Shown here: piece by piece, positions 1 to 7,880 of the stretch
How positions within the stretch are numbered: position 1 is the stretch's first letter
Layout of the letters: each line of letters opens with the position of its first letter
Assembly (NCBI GenBank): GCA_023410675.1
Contig: JAEYPM010000023.1
Coordinates: 1-64,000 of the forward strand
Length of the DNA stretch: 64,000 nucleotides
Source of the DNA: Bacillota bacterium
GTDB lineage: Bacteria; Bacillota; Clostridia; Lachnospirales; Cellulosilyticaceae
Direction of reading: 5' to 3'
The notes under the pieces: generated by a model
Told to the model about the DNA's origin: nothing
Seen by the model: only the letters and a program-made list of their open reading frames with translations
Databases searched by the model: none
Translations under genes and position numbers: made by a program

Positions 1-124
1 AAATCCTGAGGTACTGCAAAAGTATCTTCCGTGGGCAAACCTTCCAGAGGAATGCTATAGTAAGAAAAAATAGTCTAATACACAGCTCCAGTACATTTAA
101 TGTCTGGAGTTATTTTACGCTTAC
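1..124 (+). mobile_element. Right end of an IS66-family insertion element (partial)
   Basis: The first 73 bases encode what looks like the last residues of an IS66 transposase. About 50 bases later the sequence ends in CGCTTAC at 118-124, the complement of the GTAAGCG that typically begins IS66-family terminal inverted repeats. A short hairpin (CTCCAG...CTGGAG, about 86-109) lies between the stop codon and the tip. IS66 elements usually duplicate 8 bp of target, so 125-132 (GTATATTA) is the predicted right copy. The left end is outside the window. Confidence 0.6.
2..73 (+). CDS. IS66 transposase, C-terminal fragment (partial)
   Basis: Only the last 23 residues are present, read in the frame starting at base 2 and ending at TAG 71-73. 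They contain PEVLQKYLPWANLPEEC, which resembles the C-terminal element of IS66-family transposases (a conserved LPW segment followed by LPEEC). The call rests on this short match plus the IS66-like inverted repeat 45 bases downstream. The catalytic DDE domain, if intact, lies to the left of the window, so whether the element is active cannot be judged. Confidence 0.5.
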   Translation, partial: NPEVLQKYLPWANLPEECYSKKK

Positions 125-304
125 GTATATTATTCAGAGAGAATGTTATACTCTAGGGTTTTAGTTATTTTGCATGTAAAAATATGAGGAAAATACAGGC
201 ACATTATATCGTATAATACATAAAATGATAATGAACTTCCATAAAAAGTAAAATTTGCTTATATAAGGTGCCAATGCACTGTAGCTGAGAGGAGTGTTTC
301 ATAA

Positions 305-574
305 ATGCAAAATTATAGAGAAAGCATATATGCATCAACTGCAAGAAATATGCAAGATCATAATATGACATATAACATGAGTGATTATAACATGCCATAT
401 AATATGGGAGATTTTAATTCGCAAATGTGTATAGATATAGACAAAATGCCTATTGCTATGGCTTATGTTCCATGGCAGAATTGGAAAACTGTATTTGATT
501 TAAATAAAGCATTAGAGGTAGGAACCATTTTTCCTGAACTTGATAAGCCTTACACAGGAATTAGGAGGGATTAA
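305..574 (+). CDS. cotJA: Spore coat associated protein CotJA
   Basis: A protein of 89 residues. The N-terminal 45 residues are low complexity, rich in Asn, Met and Tyr with repeated YNM/DYNM units. The C-terminal half holds the CotJA signature: AYVPWQNW, then a Leu-rich turn, then GTIFPELDKPYTG. It is the first gene of a three-gene operon with cotJB (5 bp downstream) and cotJC. In Bacillus this operon is made in the mother cell and its products join the inner coat. AGAGGAGTG at about 288-296 is a good ribosome site for the ATG at 305. No sigma-E-type promoter could be assigned with confidence in the AT-rich region 133-286. Confidence 0.9.
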   Translation: MQNYRESIYASTARNMQDHNMTYNMSDYNMPYNMGDFNSQMCIDIDKMPIAMAYVPWQNWKTVFDLNKALEVGTIFPELDKPYTGIRRD

Positions 575-579
575 GAATA

Positions 580-828
580 ATGCGAGCAGATCGTGATGAA
601 TTACTCAGATATATTTATACAACAAGTTTTGCTATTGATGATATCAAACTTTACCTTGATACTCATCCAACAGACAAACAAGCTTTAGAATATTATCAAA
701 AAGTAAACGAGGTCAGAAAGAGAGCAGTAGACGAATATACGGAGCACTTTGGCCCGCTAACAGCTGAGAAGGTAAATGTTATGAATAGATGGACTTGGAT
801 TGATGGTCCATGGCCATGGGAAGTGTGA
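580..828 (+). CDS. cotJB: Spore coat protein CotJB
   Basis: An 82-residue protein with the CotJB layout: an N-terminal helix (LLRYIYTTSFAIDDIKLYLDTHP), a central helix with YYQKVNEVRKRAVDEY, then FGPLTA and a Trp-rich end (WTWIDGPWPW). It is a small structural protein thought to be needed for assembly of CotJC into the coat. The ribosome site (AGGAGGGATTAAGA) lies inside the last codons of cotJA, so the two are translationally close, and cotJC starts 11 bp after its stop. Length is normal for the family. Confidence 0.9.
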   Translation: MRADRDELLRYIYTTSFAIDDIKLYLDTHPTDKQALEYYQKVNEVRKRAVDEYTEHFGPLTAEKVNVMNRWTWIDGPWPWEV

Positions 829-839
829 GGTGATAGATT

Positions 840-1448
840 ATGTGGAGCTATGAAAAAAAATTGCAATATCCTGTTAAAATAAAACAAACAAATGCAAAAT
901 TAGCACAAGTAATTATAAGCCAATTTGGTGGGCCTGATGGTGAATTAGCAGCCTCTATGCGTTATTTATCTCAAAGATATACTATGCCCTATAATGAAGT
1001 TACAGCAATACTTACAGATATAGGAACAGAAGAACTGGCTCATATGGAAATGGTAAGTTCTATTATTTATCAGCTTACAAAGGACTTAACTATTGAAGAA
1101 ATAAAAGAATCAGGATTTGACAAATATTACGTTGATCATACACTTGCTTTGTGGCCACAGGCTGCTTCTGGTACCCCATTTACGTCAACATTCTTTCAGT
1201 CAAAAGGTGATCCTATCACAGACTTATTTGAAGATTTAGCAGCAGAACAAAAAGCACGAACAGTTTATGATAATATCTTGCGTCTCGTTAAAGACCCTGA
1301 AGTTGCTGATCCTATCAAATTCTTACGTGCAAGAGAAATTGTACATTTTCAGCGTTTTGGAGAAGCACTGCGCATCGTTCAAGATAAACTAGATGCTAAG
1401 AATTTTTATGCATTCAACCCTGAATTTTCGCGTCTAAAAGGAAGATAG
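840..1448 (+). CDS. cotJC: CotJC, manganese catalase-like spore coat protein
   Basis: A 202-residue ferritin-like protein of the manganese catalase family. Metal ligands can be placed by family pattern: E35 in GGPDGELAAS, E65 and H68 in GTEELAHME, and a second pair in LAAEQKAR and EIVHF, so the dinuclear site looks intact. Family members disproportionate hydrogen peroxide with a di-Mn centre; CotJC is built into the spore coat. Its length (about 200 residues) matches CotJC rather than the longer cytosolic Mn catalases. It is the last gene of the cotJ operon and is followed by a terminator hairpin. GAGGTGATAG just upstream of ATG 840 is the ribosome site. Confidence 0.92.
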   Translation: MWSYEKKLQYPVKIKQTNAKLAQVIISQFGGPDGELAASMRYLSQRYTMPYNEVTAILTDIGTEELAHMEMVSSIIYQLTKDLTIEEIKESGFDKYYVDHTLALWPQAASGTPFTSTFFQSKGDPITDLFEDLAAEQKARTVYDNILRLVKDPEVADPIKFLRAREIVHFQRFGEALRIVQDKLDAKNFYAFNPEFSRLKGR

Positions 1449-1458
1449 AAAAGATGCT

Positions 1459-1494
1459 AGACTTAGAGTATTAGATATACACTAAGTCTTTTTA
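1459..1494 (+). terminator. Terminator of the cotJ operon
   Basis: AGACTTAG at 1459-1466 pairs with CTAAGTCT at 1482-1489 and is followed by a run of five T. It starts 11 bases after the cotJC stop codon. Confidence 0.75.
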
Positions 1495-1674
1495 TATGAA
1501 TATATTTACGTTACTTATTTGATAAAAGTAAAAGTTTTACTTAAAATCTACTAAATTTGCAAGACATTACCCAGTGTTTATGATATGCTATTGATGAATA
1601 TTTTAAGTTGATTCGTATAACCTATATTTAATAATTTATATTCTATAAGATTATACGCTTAAGGAGAAAAATAA

Positions 1675-2514
1675 ATGATAGAGCTTGGTAAAATTCAAAA
1701 TTTAATTGTAATAAGAAAAACAGATATAGGCGTCTATCTTAATGAACAAGACGGAGAAAAAATAAACGAGGTGTTATTACCTAAAAGTCAAGTTCCAAAA
1801 GAGATAGAAGTAGGAGATGAACTAGCAGCTTTTATTTATAAAGACTCAGAAGATAGAATCATTGCCACCACGAAGCAACCAAAGATTACGCTTGATAAGT
1901 TAGCTATGCTAAAGGTAGTAGAAATAACAAAAATAGGAGCATTTTTAGATTGGGGATTAGAAAAAGATTTGTTTTTGCCTTTTAAACAGCAAATAGGAAA
2001 GATAGTAAAAGGTAAATCCTATATGGTCGGTATGTATGTGGATAAAAGCAATCGTTTATGTGCAACAATGAAAATATATAATTTATTAAAGGCAAATGCA
2101 CCATATAAAACAAATAATAATGTAAAAGGCATTATTTATAGCATGAATGAAAAACTTGGCATATTTGTTGCTGTAGACCATATTTATCATGGATTAATTC
2201 CTACTCAAGAGATATTTGGAAGTTATAAAATTGGGGATACTATAGAAGCAAGAGTCAAAACAATAACTTCTGATGGTAAACTTGAACTAAGTTTAAGAAA
2301 ACAAGCCTACTATCAAATAGAAGATGATGCACAGAAGATTATGAATATGCTTAAAAGTAATAATGGTACACTTTCTTTAAATGATGACAGTTCACCAAAT
2401 GAAATTAAGGAAGCTCTAAATATAAGTAAGGCTGCTTTTAAAAGAGCATTAGGAAGACTAATAAAAGAAGGTGCAGTTGAAATAACCAAAGAGGGAATAA
2501 AATCAAACTTCTAA
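1675..2514 (+). CDS. cvfB: CvfB/YitL-like S1 RNA-binding protein
   Basis: A 279-residue protein with the CvfB layout: tandem S1-like beta barrels (about residues 1-65, 66-135 and 145-210) and a C-terminal winged helix (about 220-275; LNISKAAFKRALGRLIKEGAVEI). In Staphylococcus aureus CvfB binds RNA and affects virulence gene expression; the YitL family is widespread in Firmicutes and its general role is unsettled. The start is ATG 1675 with AAGGAG 7-12 bases upstream. It stands alone: cotJ ends in a terminator before it and the next small gene has its own promoter. The symbol is by family, not by tested function. Confidence 0.82.
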   Translation: MIELGKIQNLIVIRKTDIGVYLNEQDGEKINEVLLPKSQVPKEIEVGDELAAFIYKDSEDRIIATTKQPKITLDKLAMLKVVEITKIGAFLDWGLEKDLFLPFKQQIGKIVKGKSYMVGMYVDKSNRLCATMKIYNLLKANAPYKTNNNVKGIIYSMNEKLGIFVAVDHIYHGLIPTQEIFGSYKIGDTIEARVKTITSDGKLELSLRKQAYYQIEDDAQKIMNMLKSNNGTLSLNDDSSPNEIKEALNISKAAFKRALGRLIKEGAVEITKEGIKSNF

Positions 2515-2555
2515 TACTACACTTTACTTTTTAGTTATATATATTTGTTTCTAGC

Positions 2556-2584
2556 TTGACAGGTATTATTTAATATCATATATA
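2556..2584 (+). promoter_or_regulatory. Sigma-A promoter for the zinc-ribbon peptide gene
   Basis: TTGACA at 2556-2561, a 17-bp spacer, and TATATA at 2579-2584. The consensus -35 and ideal spacing suggest strong transcription of the short gene at 2680. The predicted leader is about 90 bases and AT-rich; no hairpin stands out in it. Confidence 0.65.
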
Positions 2585-2679
2585 AATCGTATATAGTTAT
2601 AAAATGCACATTTAATCTATTAATTTATACTCAGAGAATTTGCTTTTGTTTAATTTATTAATTCAAAGGAGGACAAATC

Positions 2680-2790
2680 ATGGCAACTTGGAAATGTTCT
2701 AAATGTGGTGAAGAAAAAGAAGGTAGATGTAGACCTGCAAAGTGTCCAAAATGTGATGCACCAAAAGAAGCCTTTATAAAAAAAGAATAA
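2680..2790 (+). CDS. Rubredoxin-like zinc ribbon peptide (36 aa)
   Basis: A complete 36-residue gene, ATG 2680 to TAA 2788-2790, with a near-perfect ribosome site (AAAGGAGG, 2666-2673). Two CxxC pairs (WKCSKCGEE and AKCPKCDAPK) form a one-metal zinc ribbon or rubredoxin-like knuckle, and the protein ends EAFIKKE. It resembles the C-terminal rubredoxin-like domain of rubrerythrins (family name RCKP type) encoded on its own. It has its own promoter and terminator, and sits beside feoAB, superoxide reductase and rubrerythrin, so a part in iron or peroxide handling is an inference from context. Whether it binds Fe or Zn cannot be read from sequence. Confidence 0.8.
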   Translation: MATWKCSKCGEEKEGRCRPAKCPKCDAPKEAFIKKE

Positions 2791-2828
2791 TGTTATGTGC
2801 TTATATTTAGTTAGATAAGCACAATACA

Positions 2829-2866
2829 AAGCCTAAGAGATAAGATATATCTTTTAGGCTTATTTT
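2829..2866. terminator. Bidirectional terminator between zinc-ribbon gene and feoB
   Basis: AAGCCTAAGAGATA pairs with TATCTTTTAGGCTT (2829-2861, with G-T pairs) and T-rich sequence follows. It lies between two genes that converge, so it probably stops transcription from both sides. Confidence 0.7.
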
Positions 2867-2908
2867 CTTTATTGGAAAAGTATTTTAAAGTTGAAAACAA
2901 TGCTCTAG

Positions 2909-5056
2909 TTAAAGTCCGAATATTCTTGCTATACTTGCAACAATAAAACATATAAGTATGCCACATACAGTAGGTAAAAAGATAGAGATCAGTGTCCATT
3001 TTAGGCTATTCGTTTCTTTCTTTATGGTTAGACAAGTGGTTGCACATGGCCAATGCATGAGGGTAAATAGCATCATACATATTGCTGTGATAGGTGTCCA
3101 ATTATTATTAAGTAAAAGTGTCCTTAGCTGATCTAAGTTATCAAGTTGTATTAAGTTACCTGTTGCCATATAACACATAATTATAATAGGTATAACAATT
3201 TCGTTAGCAGGTAATCCGAGTATAAATGCAATCAGTATATAACCATCAAGACCAATATATTTAGCAAAAGGATCCAGAAATTGAGCAGAATAAGTAAGTA
3301 GACTGATATCCTGTATATATATATTTGCCATGAGCCATATCACACCACCGGCAGGTATGGCAATGCAAATAGCACGACCAAGTACAAATAGAGTTCTGTC
3401 AAGTATTGAACGTAAAATAATTTTTCCTATTTGAGGTTTTCGATAAGGTGGTAATTCTAAAGTAAATGATGAAGGAACGCCTTTAAGTAATGTTAACGAT
3501 AAAAGTTTTGATGTCATTAAAGTCATGATAACACCAATAATGATAATGCCAGTAAGAAGCATGGATGAAATGATTGAACGTGAAGGTTCTGTAAGGGTCC
3601 CAGTGAAAAAAATGCTAATAATAGCAATGAGCATTGGAAATCGACCATTGCATGGTACGAAATTATTCGTTATAGAAGCAATAAGTCTCTCACGGGGTGA
3701 ATCAATAATACGACAGCCTACTACGCCTGCAGCATTACATCCAAATCCCATACACATTGTGAGTGCTTGTTTCCCGCAAGCACATGATTTTTTAAAGAAG
3801 TTATCTAAGTTAAAAGCTATCCTTGGAAGATATCCTAAATCTTCTAAAAACGTAAAGAGTGGAAAAAATATTGCCATTGGTGGAAGCATAACAGATACTA
3901 CCCATGTAAGTGTTCGATAAATTCCTTTTACAAGTAAACCATAAACCCATGTTGGTGCTTCAATATAAGTAAAAAAATCGGTCAATCCAAATTCTATCTT
4001 GAAAAAAAATGCAGCTAATAACTCAGATGGAATATTGGCTCCTGTAATTGTAAGCCAAAAGATAATACCTAACAATATCATCATAATCGGGATTCCAAAT
4101 ATTTTTGAAGTAAGGTATTTATCTATTTTTCTATCAATAGTATTATAATCTTGATTGCTGGAAGTAACAACACGTTTTGCGATTTGTTCAGCGATTTGTA
4201 CGAGCTTAGAGACTATTTTATCTCTAAAGTCTTTTGAACTAATTCCCATTTCAATTAAATAATTTCTTGCATTATTAATTTGTTTTATTAGAGATGGCTG
4301 GTCTGTTATATTAATATTAAGATATTTACTCATAGAATGAATAAGGCTGGTGTCATCTTCTAAAAGTTTAAGAGCAATCCACCGAGTATTTATTAAACGA
4401 GGAAAAAGTGTTTCAAGTGCCCCTTGAATTTGCAATACAGCCATCTCAATAGTATCATCATATAAAATAATATTGGATGTATAATGAATATTATTTAATG
4501 CAACGAACTCGATTGTTTCCATTAACTGAACTAAGCCTATGCCTTTTTGAGCACTTGTAGCAACAACTGGAACGCCAAGTTCTATAGATAACTTTTCAAT
4601 GTTAATATGTATTTTTTTCCTTTTTGCTTCATCTATTAAATTAACACATACGATTACCTTTTGTGTTATTTCAATGGTTTGAAGAACAAGATTAATATTT
4701 CGTTCTAGGCAAGTAGCATCTACTACTACAACAGTTACATCTGGATCTCCAAAGCAAATAAAATCGCGTGCAACTTCTTCTTCAGCAGAACTTGCCATTA
4801 AAGAGTAGGTTCCAGGAATATCAACTAAAATGTAATTTCTATTATTATATATATATTTACCTTGTGCATTAGAAACAGTTTTACCTGGCCAATTACCAGT
4901 GTGCTGATTAAGGCCAGTTAAATAATTAAAAATACTGCTTTTGCCTACATTGGGATTTCCAGCTAAAGCGATTACTTTATCAGAAATAGAATTTTTATCA
5001 ATTTTAAGATGGTTGTGTAGCATATTTATGTTTGCTTTCTTTTTTTTTATAATCAT
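2909..5056 (-). CDS. feoB: Ferrous iron transporter FeoB
   Basis: A 715-residue FeoB, a membrane protein that imports Fe(II) and carries a G-protein domain. The G domain is at about 25-190: G1 GNPNVGKS (33-40), the GNWPGKTV switch, G3 DIPGTYS, and NLIDEA as the G4 segment. It is followed by a helical spacer and two Gate regions: PLFTFLEDLGYLPR and MGFGCNAAGV, then the second half with LPPYRKP and the GLPANEI segment. An upstream in-frame TTG (5071) exists, but GGAG nine bases before the ATG at 5056 makes that ATG the better start. It follows feoA on the same strand with an 101-bp gap holding a hairpin. No FeoC-like gene is seen. Confidence 0.95.
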   Translation of the reverse strand: MIIKKKKANINMLHNHLKIDKNSISDKVIALAGNPNVGKSSIFNYLTGLNQHTGNWPGKTVSNAQGKYIYNNRNYILVDIPGTYSLMASSAEEEVARDFICFGDPDVTVVVVDATCLERNINLVLQTIEITQKVIVCVNLIDEAKRKKIHINIEKLSIELGVPVVATSAQKGIGLVQLMETIEFVALNNIHYTSNIILYDDTIEMAVLQIQGALETLFPRLINTRWIALKLLEDDTSLIHSMSKYLNINITDQPSLIKQINNARNYLIEMGISSKDFRDKIVSKLVQIAEQIAKRVVTSSNQDYNTIDRKIDKYLTSKIFGIPIMMILLGIIFWLTITGANIPSELLAAFFFKIEFGLTDFFTYIEAPTWVYGLLVKGIYRTLTWVVSVMLPPMAIFFPLFTFLEDLGYLPRIAFNLDNFFKKSCACGKQALTMCMGFGCNAAGVVGCRIIDSPRERLIASITNNFVPCNGRFPMLIAIISIFFTGTLTEPSRSIISSMLLTGIIIIGVIMTLMTSKLLSLTLLKGVPSSFTLELPPYRKPQIGKIILRSILDRTLFVLGRAICIAIPAGGVIWLMANIYIQDISLLTYSAQFLDPFAKYIGLDGYILIAFILGLPANEIVIPIIIMCYMATGNLIQLDNLDQLRTLLLNNNWTPITAICMMLFTLMHWPCATTCLTIKKETNSLKWTLISIFLPTVCGILICFIVASIARIFGL

Positions 5057-5099
5057 GCAATCACTCTCCAATATTTTATAAAGCTCTAACTTTTAGTCC

Positions 5100-5144
5100 A
5101 ATCAATTTTTTCTTAAGTGGGATTTATTTAAGAAGAAATTGATT
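5100..5144 (-). promoter_or_regulatory. Hairpin between feoA and feoB
   Basis: An AATCAATTTTTTCTTAA arm at 5100-5116 pairs with TTAAGAAGAAATTGATT at 5128-5144, about 16 paired bases around an 11-base loop. On the transcribed (minus) strand there is no U-run after the stem, so it is not a plain terminator. It could protect or separate the two parts of the transcript or adjust the feoA:feoB ratio. Confidence 0.5.
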
Positions 5145-5157
5145 AGACTATTCTATT

Positions 5158-5400
5158 TTACTTAAGCTTTTCAACTAAAATTGTTGAAGCTATATCTGCA
5201 CGTAAAGCCACAACTGCACCTCTAATAAGATAAGCAACTGGATCACCAGAAGGACTCCTTTGAAGTGGTTCAATAATCGTGTCCTTAATAAGTCCTAAGT
5301 CTAACATTCTTCTTCTTATAAGTCCCTCAGAGGTTAGTTTTTTTACTTTACATTTTTGACCTAGATGCAAAGAGCTAAGTGGAACGTCATGATTATTCAT
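5158..5400 (-). CDS. feoA: FeoA, SH3-like partner of FeoB
   Basis: About 80 residues with the FeoA SH3-like fold: LSSLHLGQKCKVKKL, then GLIRRRMLDLGL, then the PSGDPVAYLIRGAVVALR strand pair. FeoA is a cytosolic partner thought to bind FeoB and regulate Fe(II) uptake. An in-frame ATG at 5412 would add four residues, but it directly abuts the only good ribosome site (AGGGGATGA), so the ATG at 5400 is preferred. It is the first gene of feoA-feoB, divergent from the superoxide reductase gene, and the 350-bp region between holds inverted repeats that may bind a metal or peroxide regulator. Confidence 0.9.
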   Translation of the reverse strand: MNNHDVPLSSLHLGQKCKVKKLTSEGLIRRRMLDLGLIKDTIIEPLQRSPSGDPVAYLIRGAVVALRADIASTILVEKLK

Positions 5401-5412
5401 AGTCAACTTCAT

Positions 5413-5751
5413 CCCCTAGATTATGTTTAAAAAACCTTTCTTTACTAGAGTATGCATAATTGTAAATAAATGTTACGTACTTAAGTGCTGGTTTTTGAAA
5501 GGTGTGAGAGAAGATAAAATATGAATCTTATCATTTATGCTAAAATTATTCATTGAAATATAGTTTTATAGAATAAACAATGTGTAGAATTTTTCTAATA
5601 TATTATTATATAAAATAATATATGATGATAAAAATAAAAGTAGAAGACGAGAATTGTTTAGTAGAAATGGATATAATTATTGACATAAAGTATATTATAG
5701 AATAATATTTTAATTAATAGTAATTATTAACAAGCTAATGAGGTGATAGAA
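5413..5751. promoter_or_regulatory. Divergent feo / superoxide reductase control region
   Basis: An AT-rich stretch without genes. It contains a perfect 10-bp inverted repeat (ATATATTATT at 5598-5607 and AATAATATAT at 5614-5623, 6-base gap), a clear sigma-A promoter reading right (5680-5708) and a dyad overlapping that promoter (5693-5707). These are the kinds of AT-rich dyads bound by Fur-family regulators, but neither copy fits a Fur or PerR consensus closely. The feo promoter on the minus strand was not located with confidence. Confidence 0.5.
5680..5708 (+). promoter_or_regulatory. Superoxide reductase promoter with overlapping dyad
   Basis: TTGACA at 5680-5685, a 17-bp spacer and TAATAT at 5703-5708. 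A 7-1-7 dyad, TATTATA-G-AATAATA at 5693-5707 (6 of 7 positions paired), covers the spacer and the -10. Its spacing is like a PerR box but its bases differ from the Bacillus PerR consensus. A repressor bound there would block RNA polymerase. Confidence 0.6.
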
Positions 5752-6138
5752 GTGAGTGAAAAACAAAAATTTTATATTTGTAAGCATTGTGGTAATCTAG
5801 TTGGAAAAATAAAGGATTCTGGTGCTAAGATTGTTTGCTGTGGAGATCAAATGGAAGAATTAGTTCCTAATACAGTAGATGCATCACAAGAAAAACATGT
5901 ACCTGTTGTCACAATAGAAAATAATGTAATAACTGTTCAAGTAGGTAGTGCACTTCATCCAATGCTTGAAGAACATCATATTGAATGGATTTACCTTGAA
6001 ACGAAAAAAGGTGGACAAAGAAAATCCTTAACTATTGGAGGAAAGCCAGAAGCAATTTTCTTATTAGAAGATGATGAGGTAGTAGCTGCATATGAATATT
6101 GCAATCTTCATGGATTATGGAAAGCAGAAATAAACTAA
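5752..6138 (+). CDS. dfx: Superoxide reductase (desulfoferrodoxin)
   Basis: A 128-residue two-domain superoxide reductase that reduces superoxide to peroxide without making O2. The N-terminal desulforedoxin domain has C10, C13, C29 and C30 for Centre I. The catalytic Centre II ligands are all present: H49 in the E47-K48-H49 triplet, H69, H75, C117 and H120, matching the classic 2Fe enzyme position by position. An upstream GTG (5743) is possible, but AGGTGAT at 5741-5747 fits the GTG at 5752 far better. It is followed by rubrerythrin, which would remove the peroxide formed. The overlapping promoter dyad suggests redox or metal control. Confidence 0.95.
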   Translation: MSEKQKFYICKHCGNLVGKIKDSGAKIVCCGDQMEELVPNTVDASQEKHVPVVTIENNVITVQVGSALHPMLEEHHIEWIYLETKKGGQRKSLTIGGKPEAIFLLEDDEVVAAYEYCNLHGLWKAEIN

Positions 6139-6285
6139 GTATATAGGCTAATATATATATTTAATATATTAAGTTTTATATATTTTGTTAATTCTAAAAA
6201 GGAGAAGCAGCATTTAAGTAATGAATAGGTGAAGGAATTGTGTTGTTTCTCTACACATAAATAATATAAAAAGGAGCGTAGTACA

Positions 6286-6825
6286 ATGGATAATATAAAA
6301 GGTACAAAAACAGAAGCGAATTTAATGGCTGCATTTGCTGGCGAATCTCAAGCAAGAAACAAATATACATATTATGCATCTAAAGCAAAAAAAGAAGGGT
6401 TTGAACAAATAGCTAAGTTTTTTGAAGAGACTGCAAATAATGAGAAAGAACATGCAAAAATTTGGTATAAATTATTACATGATGGTATTGGCTCAACTAC
6501 TGATAATTTAAAAGATGCTGCTGATGGCGAACATTATGAATGGACAGATATGTATGCAAATTTTGCCAAGGTAGCTAGAGAAGAAGGGTTTACTCGTATT
6601 GCTTATCTATTTGAGGCTGTAGGTAAAATTGAAAAAGAGCACGAAGAAAGATACCTAACACTGCTCAATAATATAAAAGAGGATAAAGTATTTAAAAAAG
6701 ATGGTAAAGTAGTATGGCAATGTAGAAATTGTGGTCATATTCATGAAGGAGATTCTGCACCAGAGAAATGTCCAGTATGTGATCATCCAATATCATACTT
6801 TGAAATATTAAATAAAAATTATTAA
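6286..6825 (+). CDS. rbr: Rubrerythrin
   Basis: A 179-residue rubrerythrin, an NADH-linked peroxidase of anaerobes (through rubredoxin partners). The ferritin-like part (1-140) carries diiron ligands E20, E53 and H56 in AFAGESQAR and NEKEHAK, and a second set in the half with [14 protein letters not shown]. The C-terminal rubredoxin-like domain has [12 protein letters not shown] and KCPVCDHP. Length and domain order are typical. AAAAGGAG sits 8 bases before ATG 6286, and the gene ends at a strong terminator. With superoxide reductase 147 bp upstream it forms a superoxide-to-water pathway; whether both share one transcript is unclear. Confidence 0.96.
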   Translation: MDNIKGTKTEANLMAAFAGESQARNKYTYYASKAKKEGFEQIAKFFEETANNEKEHAKIWYKLLHDGIGSTTDNLKDAADGEHYEWTDMYANFAKVAREEGFTRIAYLFEAVGKIEKEHEERYLTLLNNIKEDKVFKKDGKVVWQCRNCGHIHEGDSAPEKCPVCDHPISYFEILNKNY

Positions 6826-6864
6826 CAACCTAAATTCTATTAAATAAATGTATGTATTTTATAC

Positions 6865-6912
6865 AAATCACAAGGTATTGAAACTCTTTTCATTAACCTT
6901 GTGATTTTATTT
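6865..6912 (+). terminator. Rubrerythrin terminator
   Basis: AAATCACAAGGT (6865-6876) pairs perfectly with ACCTTGTGATTT (6896-6907), followed by a T-rich tail. Confidence 0.85.
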
Positions 6913-6986
6913 TTATTGATGAATAGTAATTGAGTTCCTATACAATACTAATATGAAAACAATAGATTGGGGAATGATGGATTGCT

Positions 6987-7799
6987 ATGACACTAGAAAA
7001 CTTAATGAAACAAAGTCCAATACTACTTGCATTTTTAGGAACATTGTTTACCTTTTTATTAACGGCTATTGGAGCTGCTTTAGTTTTTTTGATAAGAAAA
7101 GATATTAAACCGTCCATGCAGAAAGCCTTTTTAGGATTTGCAGGTGGTGTCATGATAGCTGCTTCAGTGTGGTCATTATTAATACCTGCAATTGATATGG
7201 CAGAAGAACAACAAATTGTAAGTTGGTTGCCAGCTAGCGGGGGATTTATCTTGGGAGGTCTTTTTCTATTTGCTTTAGATAGAATTTTGCCCCATTTACA
7301 TATTGGGCACGAAAATCCTGAAGGACACTCATCATCTTTTAGACGTACGACAATGCTTGTGCTTGCAGTTACACTTCATAATATTCCAGAAGGTTTAGCT
7401 GTTGGATTAGCATTTGGACTTGCAGCTAAGACTAATCAAATAGAAGAGTTTAGAGCAGCAATTGCATTAGCCATTGGCATCGGACTTCAGAACTTCCCAG
7501 AGGGAACAGCAATTTCTTTACCACTTAATAAAGAAGGCTTATCAAAGGCTAAATCATTTTTATATGGTGCGGCCTCAGCAGTAGTTGAGCCTATTGCAGG
7601 AGTATTAGGTGTTCTTTTAACAGCAAATATTGTTGGGATTATGCCATGGATGCTTGCCTTTGCTGCTGGTGCCATGATTTATGTTGTGGCAGAAGAACTT
7701 ATTCCCGAAGCCCATTCAGAAAAGCATTCTCATTCTGGTACTATAGGCGTTATGCTGGGGTTTCTTATGATGATGATTCTTGATGTTGCATTAGGATGA
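6987..7799 (+). CDS. ZIP-family metal transporter
   Basis: A 270-residue ZIP (ZupT-like) divalent metal importer with about eight membrane segments. The two metal-binding signatures are HNIPEGLAVGLAFG (helix 4) and QNFPEGTAISLPL (helix 5). A short His-containing loop (HLHIGHENPEGHSS) lies between the third and fourth helices. Substrates in this family are Zn, Fe and Mn; the sequence does not decide which, although the neighbouring iron and peroxide genes make Fe or Zn reasonable. The ribosome site is weak (TTGGGGAATGATGG). A fresh promoter follows, so it is probably transcribed alone. Confidence 0.88.
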   Translation: MTLENLMKQSPILLAFLGTLFTFLLTAIGAALVFLIRKDIKPSMQKAFLGFAGGVMIAASVWSLLIPAIDMAEEQQIVSWLPASGGFILGGLFLFALDRILPHLHIGHENPEGHSSSFRRTTMLVLAVTLHNIPEGLAVGLAFGLAAKTNQIEEFRAAIALAIGIGLQNFPEGTAISLPLNKEGLSKAKSFLYGAASAVVEPIAGVLGVLLTANIVGIMPWMLAFAAGAMIYVVAEELIPEAHSEKHSHSGTIGVMLGFLMMMILDVALG

Positions 7800-7815
7800 C
7801 AAAACATGAAAAACC

Positions 7816-7845
7816 TTGAAAGAAATCACTTTTTTGCTGTATAAT
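7816..7845 (+). promoter_or_regulatory. Promoter of the NlpC/P60 gene
   Basis: TTGAAA at 7816-7821, an 18-bp spacer and TATAAT at 7840-7845, giving a leader of about 30 bases. Confidence 0.6.
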
Positions 7846-7880
7846 ATAGATAAAATACTGGAGAAAAGAGTTGATTCCTT

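Noticed and set aside
125..304. Sigma-E or sigma-K promoter for cotJ
   Set aside because: No pair of elements fits a sporulation sigma consensus well enough to place it.
3525..3920. Open frame of 131 codons on the plus strand
   Set aside because: It is antisense to the membrane part of feoB, with no ribosome site and no recognisable domain.
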